DNA from: CBIFVZ01 sp966185765
Lineage (GTDB): Bacteria; Pseudomonadota; Gammaproteobacteria; Enterobacterales; Enterobacteriaceae
NCBI GenBank assembly: GCA_966185765.1
Contig: CBIFVZ010000050.1
Coordinates: 1 to 29,697 of the forward strand
Direction of reading: 5' to 3'
Length of the DNA stretch: 29,697 nt
A program made the translations under genes and the position numbers. A model generated the notes under the pieces. It was not told the origin of the DNA. It saw only the letters and a list, made by a program, of their open reading frames with translations, and did no database searches. Shown here piece by piece: positions 23,402 through 29,697 of this stretch; position 1 is the first letter of the stretch, and each line of letters opens with the position of its first letter.

Positions 23402-24426
23402 GCGATACGCACCAGCGTTGCCCGGCGCAGGTCGCTCAGGCTCTCACTGCCGGTACAAAAGCAGGCAACCCGCAGCTGCTCAATCACCACCTGGAAATGC
23501 GCAATGACTGCTTCGCCTGAGAGCGTGGCGCTTTTAAGCGCCCCCGCCGCTTGCCCGACCAGGCTTGCGCCCAGGCGCAGCGCTTTGGCTACATCAATAC
23601 CATCGCTCACGCCGCCAGAGGCAATCAGCGGCACCTGCGGCAGTGCCTGATGCAGCGCACACAGGGACTCGGCGGTGGGAATGCCCCAGTCAGCAAACGC
23701 CATTGCCACAGCGCGCGCCTGTGGCGTGGCGGCGCGTTCACCTTCAACCGCCGCCCAGCTGGTGCCGCCTGCTCCGGCCACATCCAGCATTGCCACGCCC
23801 GCCTCAACGAGCTGGCGCGCCACGTTTACCGACAGCCCGGCACCGACCTCTTTGACCACCACCGGCACCGACAACGCCTTAACCGTACTGGCGATGGCCG
23901 CCAGCACGCCGCGCCAGTCTCTGTCGCCACCGTGCTGCAAGGCTTCCTGTAACGGGTTGAGGTGGATAATCAGCGCATCCGCGTCAATCATCTCAACCGC
24001 CCGGCGCGCATAGTCCTGCCCGCGTGGCCCGGCGATTTGTGCCGCACCAACGTTTGCCAGCAGCGGGATATCCGGCGCGAGCCGGCGCAGCTCACGCGTC
24101 AGGCCTGCGTTCTCACGGCTTTCGAGCGCCACACGCTGGGAGCCGACGCCCATTGCCAGCCCTAACGCCTGCGCGGCCTGCGCCAGGTGGCGGTTGATAT
24201 CTTTTGCCCGGCTGGCCCCGCCGGTCATCGAGCTTATCAGGAGCGGTGCCTTGAGCGTTTTGCCAAACAGCGAGGATTGCAGGCTGATGTCATCAAGGTT
24301 GATTTCCGGTAGTGCGCAGTGTTCAAAGCGCCAGCGCGCAAACCCGGTTGCGCTGTTTTTGCAGGCGGATGCGCCGTTCAGGACGATATCCAGATGATCG
24401 TTTTTACGTTGAGTGAGCGTGGTCAT
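23398..24426 (-). CDS. idi: Type 2 isopentenyl-diphosphate isomerase
   Basis: This 342-residue FMN-dependent type 2 enzyme (Fni class) interconverts IPP and DMAPP. It has the family blocks LLISSMTGGASRAKDINRHL, MGVGSQRVALE, ALIIHLNPLQEALQHGGDRD and the FMN phosphate site IASGGVSDGIDVAKALRLGA. A GTG two codons upstream (24432) could also start it, but the ATG at 24426 overlaps the crtE stop (TAATG) with GGAG 5 bases upstream. It raises the DMAPP supply for CrtE. Type 2 idi within the crt operon distinguishes this cluster from the Pantoea ananatis arrangement. Confidence 0.95.
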   Translation of the reverse strand: MTTLTQRKNDHLDIVLNGASACKNSATGFARWRFEHCALPEINLDDISLQSSLFGKTLKAPLLISSMTGGASRAKDINRHLAQAAQALGLAMGVGSQRVALESRENAGLTRELRRLAPDIPLLANVGAAQIAGPRGQDYARRAVEMIDADALIIHLNPLQEALQHGGDRDWRGVLAAIASTVKALSVPVVVKEVGAGLSVNVARQLVEAGVAMLDVAGAGGTSWAAVEGERAATPQARAVAMAFADWGIPTAESLCALHQALPQVPLIASGGVSDGIDVAKALRLGASLVGQAAGALKSATLSGEAVIAHFQVVIEQLRVACFCTGSESLSDLRRATLVRIA

Positions 24427-25340
24427 TAACACTCCGGCAGGGGCTGCGCCCGGTTCTGCTCAAACTGCGCCATGTGTTTATCAAACCAGGCGTGCATAAA
24501 GCGGCGGGTGGAGATATCCCGATGACAGGCGCTGGCAAGGTGCTCATCGGCACTGCGCAGATGCTCGCGCAGGCGCTGGTGCACCGCCTCGGCCCCCAGC
24601 ATCGACACCAGCGTGGATTTACCGCTGTCTTTATTGCAGTCTTTGCCGGTGCCGCTCAGGCCATCACTCAAATCGTCCATCAGCTGAAACGCCTGCCCCA
24701 GATCCCGGGCAAAGCAGCGCAGGCGCTGGCGCACCGACGCAGATGCGTTAGCGACAATCGCAGCCATTTGTAGCGAAGCATCAAACAGGCGGCTGGTTTT
24801 AAGCTCGTTGGTTAAGATAATGGCCTCGGCGCTACGCGCCTGCTGCCCCTCGTGCAGGTCGAGATACTGCCCCTGTACCAGCCCTTCAAGACCGACCGCG
24901 GCAGACAATTCCGCTACCGCCTGGGTTTTGCAGCGGTGCGACAGCGCAGGTGCGCCAGCCACCACGCCGAAGGCGCGACTTAACAGCGCCACCGCCGCCA
25001 GGATGGCGACATTCTCACCAAACTGGCAGTGGATAGTGGGACGCCCGCGCCGCTGTTGGGCGTTATCCATACACGGCATATCATCAAGCATCAACGAGGC
25101 GGCATGCACCATTTCAACCGCGCAGGCAAGATCGAGCAGGCCCGGTTGCTCAACGTTACACCCCAGATCGCGTGCGGCCAGCACCAGTAGCAGCGGGCGC
25201 ACGCGCTTGCCCGCCGCCAGCGTGCCTTCCCGCATGGCGGCATATACGCTGTCCTGCTGCCCTTCTGGCAGCAGCTCATTGAGGCGGCGGTGCAGCGCGG
25301 CGCGCAGCACCTGCAATTCATCTTCATGGTTAATGGTCAT
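24426..25340 (-). CDS. crtE: Geranylgeranyl diphosphate synthase
   Basis: This 304-residue prenyltransferase makes GGPP, the entry substrate of the pathway. The first Asp-rich motif is SLMLDDMPCMDNAQQRRGRP and the second is AFQLMDDLSDGLSG, followed by GKDCNKDSGKSTLVSMLG. Several in-frame starts exist (25412 TTG, 25394, 25364 and 25361 ATG). The ATG at 25340 (TINHEDELQ) is chosen because AGAGG lies 8 bases upstream and the product length matches Pantoea CrtE (about 302). It is the first gene of the crt operon; the stop overlaps the idi start by one base. Confidence 0.94.
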   Translation of the reverse strand: MTINHEDELQVLRAALHRRLNELLPEGQQDSVYAAMREGTLAAGKRVRPLLLVLAARDLGCNVEQPGLLDLACAVEMVHAASLMLDDMPCMDNAQQRRGRPTIHCQFGENVAILAAVALLSRAFGVVAGAPALSHRCKTQAVAELSAAVGLEGLVQGQYLDLHEGQQARSAEAIILTNELKTSRLFDASLQMAAIVANASASVRQRLRCFARDLGQAFQLMDDLSDGLSGTGKDCNKDSGKSTLVSMLGAEAVHQRLREHLRSADEHLASACHRDISTRRFMHAWFDKHMAQFEQNRAQPLPEC

Positions 25341-25567
25341 GGTTGCGGCCTCTGGTTTCATCATGGCGATTACAGGAAGATGCTCAAAAAGCATGTGGGC
25401 GGCGAAGGGCAACCGCAGCGGTCGGTATGAGGTTGGTTTTTAACAAAAACATGGCGGCTCGTTTTTTTACTTTGCTGTATTTGCAAAGCGTAGCGCACGC
25501 CGCCAGATTTGCGCTTGCGTCAGGGGCTGAACGTCAATATTTACAAAAAATTAACACGCAGGCGGTG
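25341..25567 (-). promoter_or_regulatory. Control region of the crt operon
   Basis: This gap between ytfJ and crtE should carry the crtE promoter. It contains CTTTGC (25470-25475) and GCAAAG (25483-25488), an operator-like palindrome with 7-base spacing, next to a run of seven T/A, and a minus-strand TTGACG near 25535. No convincing -35/-10 pair with proper spacing could be assigned. Confidence 0.35.
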
Positions 25568-26131
25568 TTACTGGCCTGCGACCCGTAGCTGGCGCAGCAG
25601 CGCCAATACCTGTTTGACCTCATCTGCACTCAGTGCGCCGTCCCGGGCAAAGCGCACTTTGCCTTGTGCATCCAGCACCACCACCGCCGACCCGCCCGGC
25701 ACCAGCTGCCAGGCGCGCCTGACCGCGCCCTGCTCATCCACAATGAACTGTGCCGACGGCGACGCCTGTTTGCTGCTCTCCAGGCTGCGGCGTACAAAGA
25801 TAGCGCTGCCGGGGATGGCATCATCCGTATTCACGATGGTGGTGACCTGGAACGCCTGCGGTGGGAAGCGCGCGTTTTCGATAGCGCGGATGAGGGGGGC
25901 GTTACTCTCTTTGGCAGAGAGGCGACCGGCCATATGCAGCACCACCCGCACCTTGCCGCTAAGCTGGGCGCTGTTCCAGTTTTTATAAGCAGTCTTGCCC
26001 TGTTGCAGGATTAACTCGCCACGCTCTGCAACGCCGACTGGCGGGACGCGTTGGTTGATGACGAGGTTGTGGGCCGCAGTGAAGAACGGCGTGAGGGTGA
26101 GTGAGAGAAAAAGGAGGTGGCGTAGCTGCAT
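25568..26131 (-). CDS. ytfJ: YtfJ family periplasmic protein
   Basis: This 187-residue precursor closely matches E. coli YtfJ (184): QRVPPVGVAERGEL, YKNWNSAQLSGKVRVVLH, TTIVNTDDAIPGSAIFVR and SAVVVLDAQGKVRFARDGAL. A Sec signal peptide (MQLRHLLFLSLTLTPFFTAA) precedes the mature part, which has a thioredoxin-like fold without a redox CxxC. The function is unknown. The ATG at 26131 is preferred over an upstream TTG because the signal peptide then starts properly. It lies alone upstream of crtE on the same strand; read-through into crtE is possible, as no terminator with a T-tract was seen. Confidence 0.95.
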   Translation of the reverse strand: MQLRHLLFLSLTLTPFFTAAHNLVINQRVPPVGVAERGELILQQGKTAYKNWNSAQLSGKVRVVLHMAGRLSAKESNAPLIRAIENARFPPQAFQVTTIVNTDDAIPGSAIFVRRSLESSKQASPSAQFIVDEQGAVRRAWQLVPGGSAVVVLDAQGKVRFARDGALSADEVKQVLALLRQLRVAGQ

Positions 26132-26565
26132 GGGGGGCGGACTCCGGGTCAAGGGGGAGTGTTGAATGTAGGCGATGGGGCGGGGTTTGGGTTGGGGTGA
26201 AGTCTGAATCAGCCAGTAGAATGCTTGTCCGGTTGTTAATGCAGTAGTAATGACTTGCCCATAACCTCAAGGATTACGCCAGGCTAACTCTTTACGCCAC
26301 ATGCAGGCGTTAGCCATTTCAGGTTAACCGTTAAGCAGGGTGTACATTCTGAAAACGATAAAAAGCACTGAATAGTATTATTGCCCATCTCTTCTGGGGC
26401 GAAATGCGACCGCAGCAAGGCAATACATATAAAAATCAATTCAATGCTTTGAAGTTTCATTGCGATAAAACCTGTGTCTTATCACAGCCCTGCGCTGCAA
26501 ACAGGTTGTAAAAACATTAATTTTCTATCAAGATCGAGAAATTCACCCAGTAACTGAATGGCCTA
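26132..26565. other. Spacer between core gene ytfJ and the island
   Basis: 434 bp without a recognised gene. It contains GGCTAAC (26282-26288) with its inverse GTTAGCC (26309-26315), and AACCTGT / ACAGGTT around 26469-26508. It probably holds the divergent promoters of ytfJ and the HNH gene and the island's left boundary. No tRNA or tRNA 3' end was recognised. Confidence 0.4.
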
Positions 26566-27435
26566 ATGGCAACCTTCCAGACACTCTCTCACGCCATCAC
26601 AAACATGAACATATGGCGCAAAGGCGATGCCCGGGCGCCCCATAAACCGTTGCTGCTGCTTTATGTGCTTTCGCAGTACCAACAGGGACATGGGCAGTTG
26701 TTTGATTACGCAAGAGAAATAGACGCCACGTTGCATTCGCTGCTGGAACGGTTTGGTCCCGCGCGGCGCGAATACCGCCCCGACATGCCCTTCTGGCGAC
26801 TAAAGGGAGATGGTTTCTGGGCGTTTGAAAACGCCGACAATTTCCTGAAACAGGGCATTAAACAACTGTCACGCAGTGAGCTTATTAAGAACCGCGTGGC
26901 TGGCGGTTTTGATGGGGAGCATTTCAGGCTACTTCAGAAGCACCCTTCTTATATCAATAAACTCGCCCACCAGATCCTTAATGAACACTTTCCGGAAAGC
27001 GTGCAGGAAATTATTGCTGATGAAATGGGCTTTGATTTCACCGAACTGCGTAAAGCCCGCGACCCTAAATTCCGCCAGCTTGTTCTGCGCGCATATAACT
27101 ACCAGTGCGCGATATGCGGCTTTAACCTGCGCCTTGATAACACACCGGTGGGGATTGAAGCCGCGCATATCAAATGGAAGCAATACGGCGGACCTTGTGA
27201 GGTGAATAACGGACTGGCGCTGTGCTCCCTGCACCATAAAGCGTTTGATATGGGGTCGATTGGGCTTGATGAAGAGATGCGGGTGCTAGTTTCTGAAGGG
27301 GTGAATGGAAATAGCATGGTAAAAATGTTGCTGCGGGATTATGCGGGGAAGAAATTGCTGGAGCCGGTGAATAAGGATTATTTGCCGGATGTGGGGTTTG
27401 TGAGGTGGCACAGGGAGCAGGTGTTTAGCGGTTAA
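26566..27435 (+). CDS. Phosphorothioate-DNA-binding HNH endonuclease (type IV restriction)
   Basis: This 289-residue protein has two domains. The N-terminal half (about 1-150) matches the sulfur-binding domain of McrA-like enzymes, with the diagnostic WRKGDARAPHKPLLLLY at 17-33 that forms the pocket for phosphorothioate backbone sulfur. The C-terminal HNH nuclease has the zinc Cys pair CAIC (181-184), GIEAAHIKW with catalytic His201, NNGLALCSLHHKAFD and the fold typical of such enzymes. Family members cleave DNA modified by Dnd systems, acting as defence against Dnd-modified phages and plasmids. No dnd genes lie in the window, as expected because the two are usually incompatible. The ATG overlaps the stop of a two-codon upstream frame (ATG GCC TAATGG). 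It is next to the IS and integrase remnant on a mobile-island edge. Confidence 0.88.
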   Translation: MATFQTLSHAITNMNIWRKGDARAPHKPLLLLYVLSQYQQGHGQLFDYAREIDATLHSLLERFGPARREYRPDMPFWRLKGDGFWAFENADNFLKQGIKQLSRSELIKNRVAGGFDGEHFRLLQKHPSYINKLAHQILNEHFPESVQEIIADEMGFDFTELRKARDPKFRQLVLRAYNYQCAICGFNLRLDNTPVGIEAAHIKWKQYGGPCEVNNGLALCSLHHKAFDMGSIGLDEEMRVLVSEGVNGNSMVKMLLRDYAGKKLLEPVNKDYLPDVGFVRWHREQVFSG

Positions 27436-27470
27436 AAGGCGTATTGCATATTTGTATAATACCGTAAAGG

Positions 27471-27508
27471 TGTAAGTATCCCAGCTTCAGTTCCATGCAC
27501 TTTTTGAG
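27471..27508. repeat. IS terminal inverted repeat, distal to orfA
   Basis: Begins TGTAAGTATCCCAG and includes CCATGCACTTTTTGAG. It overlaps the end of the orfB coding region, as is common in compact IS elements. Confidence 0.8.
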
Positions 27509-28281
27509 TGTTCCGGTTTTTCAGCCATCAGCCGGTACTCTTCCGGCGTCAGGTTGTTCAGGGATTCATGAGGCCGCTCGTTGTTATATTCCATCAGCCA
27601 GCGCTCTGTAATTTCCCGTGCTTCATTCAGTGTTCTGAACAGGTAAAAATCCAGGATTTCTGTCCGGTATGTCCGGTTGAACCGTTCGATAAAAGCATTT
27701 TGTGTCGGCTTACCCGGCTTGATAAATTCGAGCTGCACACCATGTTCTTCGGCCCATTGTGCCAGCACTAGTGAGACCAGTTCTGGCCCGTTGTCCATCC
27801 GCATCTTCAACGGGTAGCCGCGATTTACCACGATCCTGTCCAGCACCCGAACGACTCGCTGAGCCGGGATATTAAGGTCAATTTCTATCGCCAGTGCTTC
27901 ACGGTTAAAATCATCCACCACATTGAAGGTCCGGAAGCGTCTGCCGCAGATCAGCGCGTCGTGCATAAAATCGATGGACCAGCTCTGGTTTAACGCATGC
28001 GGCGTCGCCAGTGGTGCTGGATTACGCACTGGCAGTCGCTGTTTTCCCTTGCGACGAAAGTTCAGTTTCAGCAGGCAGTAAATCCGGTGAACGCGTTTAT
28101 GGTTCCAGGTATTGCCCTGCCTGCGCAGCAGCTGGAACAGCTTCTTAAAACCGTAGCGCGGATAGCGTTCTGCCAGTTCAGTCAGCGCATGGATCACCGG
28201 TTCATCACGCCGGGTATCGGGCTGATAAAAATAGACCGTCCTGCTCAGCGATAACGTCCTGCAGGCCTGGCGTAAACTCAT
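27487..28281 (-). CDS. IS3-family transposase OrfB (DDE integrase domain)
   Basis: The 264 residues shown from the ATG carry the HTH_21 segment (RYPRYGFKKLFQLLRRQG) and the rve catalytic core. The DDE residues are visible as SIDFMHDAL, KMRMDNGPELVS and NAFIERFNRTYRTE, followed by the typical YNNERPHESLNNLTPEEY. It is normally made as an OrfAB fusion: shifting -1 at the A-rich site in orfA leads into GCTTTAAAACCAGCG and reaches this frame with no stop in between. The gene appears intact, so the element may still be active. Confidence 0.93.
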   Translation of the reverse strand: MSLRQACRTLSLSRTVYFYQPDTRRDEPVIHALTELAERYPRYGFKKLFQLLRRQGNTWNHKRVHRIYCLLKLNFRRKGKQRLPVRNPAPLATPHALNQSWSIDFMHDALICGRRFRTFNVVDDFNREALAIEIDLNIPAQRVVRVLDRIVVNRGYPLKMRMDNGPELVSLVLAQWAEEHGVQLEFIKPGKPTQNAFIERFNRTYRTEILDFYLFRTLNEAREITERWLMEYNNERPHESLNNLTPEEYRLMAEKPEHSKSAWN

Positions 28282-28331
28282 GGCAAATTGTGCCGTCAGA
28301 TAGCTGACGAGTTCACGCTTTATCGCTGGTT

Positions 28332-28598
28332 TTAAAGCTTTTTTTCGATAACGTCTTTAAGTGCCCGGTTCTCAAGGCTCAGGTCGGCAAACATCTGTTG
28401 CAAACGTCGCTTCTCATCCTCAAGGTCTTTGATTTTTTTAATATCGGCCGCTTCCATCCCGCCATATTTCGCTTTCCAGTTGTAATAGCTAGCTTCAGAA
28501 ATAGCGGCCTCACGGCACACATCCTTGACGGTACGTCCGGCTTCAACGGACTTCAGAACGGCGATGATCTGGTGTTCAGTGAATCGGGCTTTACGCAT
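28332..28598 (-). CDS. IS3-family OrfA (HTH + leucine zipper)
   Basis: This 88-residue protein has an N-terminal helix-turn-helix (TEHQIIAVLKSVEAG, VKDVCREAAISEASYYNW) that binds the IS ends, and a C-terminal coiled coil (KKIKDLEDEKRRLQQMF, LENRALKDVIE) that mediates multimerisation with OrfAB. A start seven codons upstream (28619) is possible, but the ATG at 28598 has a GAGGAG site 6 bases upstream. The frame ends immediately after the slippery heptamer. Confidence 0.92.
   Translation of the reverse strand: MRKARFTEHQIIAVLKSVEAGRTVKDVCREAAISEASYYNWKAKYGGMEAADIKKIKDLEDEKRRLQQMFADLSLENRALKDVIEKKL
28338..28344 (-). promoter_or_regulatory. Programmed -1 frameshift site A-AAA-AAG
   Basis: In the orfA frame the codons read GAA AAA AAG CTT TAA, giving the canonical slippery A AAA AAG one codon before the orfA stop. 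A -1 slip joins orfA to the orfB frame. Confidence 0.8.
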
Positions 28599-28638
28599 AG
28601 CGATCTCCTCAGGGAACATAATCAGTATGTCGGAAGAT

Positions 28639-28677
28639 CTCTAAAAGTGAATGGGCCGTTTTACCGGGATGCTTACA
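28639..28677. repeat. IS terminal inverted repeat, upstream of orfA
   Basis: Read inward on the minus strand it begins TGTAAGCATCCCGG and ends in CCATTCACTTTTAGAG, matching the other end with a few mismatches and one gap. Confidence 0.8.
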
Positions 28678-29697
28678 CACAGACTTCCGTTTTCGTGTCA
28701 TAGCCCATCACTCGTAGAGCCTTGTTCACCGTGTTCTCACTCATGGGTTTACGCGGATCGTGATCTCCTACGAAGATCAGGTCACGGTTCCCATTCATGC
28801 TTTTGATCTTTTCCAAAATAGCCAGAGCCTGCCGCGACAAAGGAACAAGATGTGGAGTCCGCATCTTTGAACCACGCTGAGAATGTTTAACGCCTTTCAG
28901 CGGTTCACGCTCTCCCGGAATCGTCCACATAGCCGTTTCAAAATCCACTTCTGACCAGCGAGCAAAACGCAGCTCGCTTGAACGGATGAAAACCAACAAA
29001 GTGAGTTCAGCCGCCAGTCGTGTTAACGGCCTGCCAGAATAGTGATCAATGCGGTGAAGTAATTCAGGAATACGGTTAAGTTCTAGAGCAGCACGGTGCT
29101 GTCTTTTTGCCGTAGCAACCGCACCGGCAATCTCTTGCGCGGGGTTGTAGTCGATTAATCCGCTCTGCACAGCAAAGCGCATAATCGCAGTAGTACGCTG
29201 CTGTAAACGGGCGGCGACCTCAAGACGCCCGGATGACTCCACCGCTTTGATGGGTACAAGCAAATCCCGTGTCTTCAACTCAGCAATGTTCCGCTTACCT
29301 ATAGCAGCGAAGAGATTATCTTCCAGGCTTTTCAATACACGAGCACTATGCGATGCAGACCACTTTTGATTACTGGCATGCCAGTCTCTGGCAACCACTT
29401 CAAACGTTATCGCCTCTTGTTCCTGCTCTACTTTAACTGCTTTCTTGTTCTCAGTGGGATCGACACCATTAGCTAACAGCTTACGGGCTTCATCCCGCCG
29501 TGCCCTGGCATCCGCCAGCGAGACTTCGGGATATTTTCCCAACGCCAGCATCTTTTCTTTACCGCCAAAGCGATAACGAAGTCGCCAGTATTTAGAACCG
29601 TTAGGGTGAACCAGCAATACCATGCCGTCACCGTCAGTCAGCTTATAGGCTTTTGCTTCAGGCTTAGCCGAACGAACCTTCACATCACTCAGAGCCA
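28673..29697 (-). pseudogene. P4-type tyrosine integrase, 3'-truncated by the IS
   Basis: The frame starts at or just past the window edge (the last bases encode an N-terminus ..ALSDVKVRSAKPEAKAYK; only TG of the start codon is visible). A GTG at 29683 lies internally. The N-terminal arm-binding domain (DUF4102: DGDGMVLLVHPNGSKYWRLRYR, LGKYPEVSLADARARRDEA), the core-binding domain and the first catalytic Arg (LLVFIRSSELRFARWSEVDF) are present. After NTVNKALRVMGYDTKTEVC the frame enters the IS end and stops at its TGTAAG. The conserved HGFR block and the catalytic Tyr region (about 70-80 residues) are missing and are not found on the other side of the IS. The integrase should be inactive. P4-type integrases insert islands at tRNA genes, and that att site would lie just outside the right edge. 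Confidence 0.9.

Larger units (their letters stand above)
27471..28677 (-). mobile_element. IS3-family insertion sequence, complete (1207 bp)
   Basis: The element has two overlapping-frame transposase genes with a programmed -1 frameshift and imperfect terminal inverted repeats of about 38 bp: TGTAAGTATCCCAG at the left edge and, inverted, TGTAAGCATCCCGG at the right edge. The inner parts also match (CCATGCACTTTTTGAG against CCATTCACTTTTAGAG). OrfA resembles the IS407-type subgroup, but I cannot name the element. Flanks are AAGG and CACA on the two sides, so there is no target duplication. Its right end cuts the integrase gene. Confidence 0.9.

Noticed and set aside
27467..28681. Target-site duplication around the IS
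   Set aside because: The 3-4 bases flanking the two ends (AAGG and CACA) do not match at any plausible end position.
28673..29683. Intact integrase starting at GTG 29683
   Set aside because: The same frame continues upstream into the family N-terminus (ALSD) to the window edge, and the C-terminal catalytic part is missing.
1..29697. CRISPR array, tRNA or rRNA genes
   Set aside because: No regularly spaced repeats and no tRNA-like or rRNA sequence were recognised on reading. A tRNA would be expected just beyond the right edge next to the integrase.

Overview
The window comes from the chromosome of a yellow-pigmented member of the Enterobacterales. The evidence is a DMSO-reductase operon, bifunctional glutathionylspermidine synthetase/amidase and YtfJ, all close to their enterobacterial counterparts, plus a zeaxanthin-glucoside carotenoid cluster in the idi-containing order (crtE-idi-crtX-crtY-crtI-crtB with convergent crtZ). 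That order is known from Cronobacter-like and Pantoea agglomerans-like bacteria. A genus cannot be fixed from the sequence alone. No rRNA, tRNA or CRISPR array was found.

Layout. Positions 1-3101 (+) hold the end of dmsA, then dmsB and dmsC (anaerobic DMSO/S-oxide respiration). Positions 3102-3322 hold a dense series of perfect hairpins, including two copies of a UUCG-loop hairpin. Positions 3323-3697 (-) encode a Rid-family protein with a TTG start that lacks the usual catalytic arginine. Positions 3968-5842 (-) are gsp, divergent from a GNAT acetyltransferase (6064-6597) and an unrecognised three-TM protein (6754-7362). Positions 7349-14136 (-) form a sugar operon transcribed in the order binding protein, RbsA-type ATPase, two RbsC-type permeases, FGGY pentulose-type kinase, KpsF/GutQ-like SIS isomerase. 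It resembles a complete uptake-phosphorylation-isomerisation route for an unidentified sugar, with no regulator alongside. A very stable UUCG hairpin separates the binding-protein gene from the rest.

Positions 14137-18076 are an accessory-looking stretch with long, partly AT-rich spacers. It carries a PA-IL (LecA)-like lectin domain joined by a Pro-rich linker to a propeller-like domain, a DUF1294 membrane protein, and a membrane-anchored SH3 protein with a Cys/Gly-rich tail. The lectin gene has candidate promoters far upstream and a terminator-like hairpin inside its leader.

Positions 18077-25340 are the carotenoid genes. crtE to crtB are almost all translationally coupled (1-8 bp overlaps), and crtZ converges on crtB with a 98-bp antisense overlap. 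Together they take IPP/DMAPP through GGPP, phytoene, lycopene, beta-carotene and zeaxanthin to zeaxanthin glucosides. ytfJ (25568-26131) lies upstream.

The right end (26566-29697) is island-like: a probable type IV restriction enzyme against phosphorothioate DNA (sulfur-binding domain plus HNH), a complete IS3-family element, and a P4-type integrase whose 3' part is missing exactly at the IS end. The missing integrase part is not on the other side of the IS and there is no target duplication, so the IS probably caused an adjacent deletion that immobilised the island.

The best candidates for something undescribed are the lectin-propeller fusion and its leader, the SH3/Cys-rich protein beside it, and the uncharacterised sugar operon.
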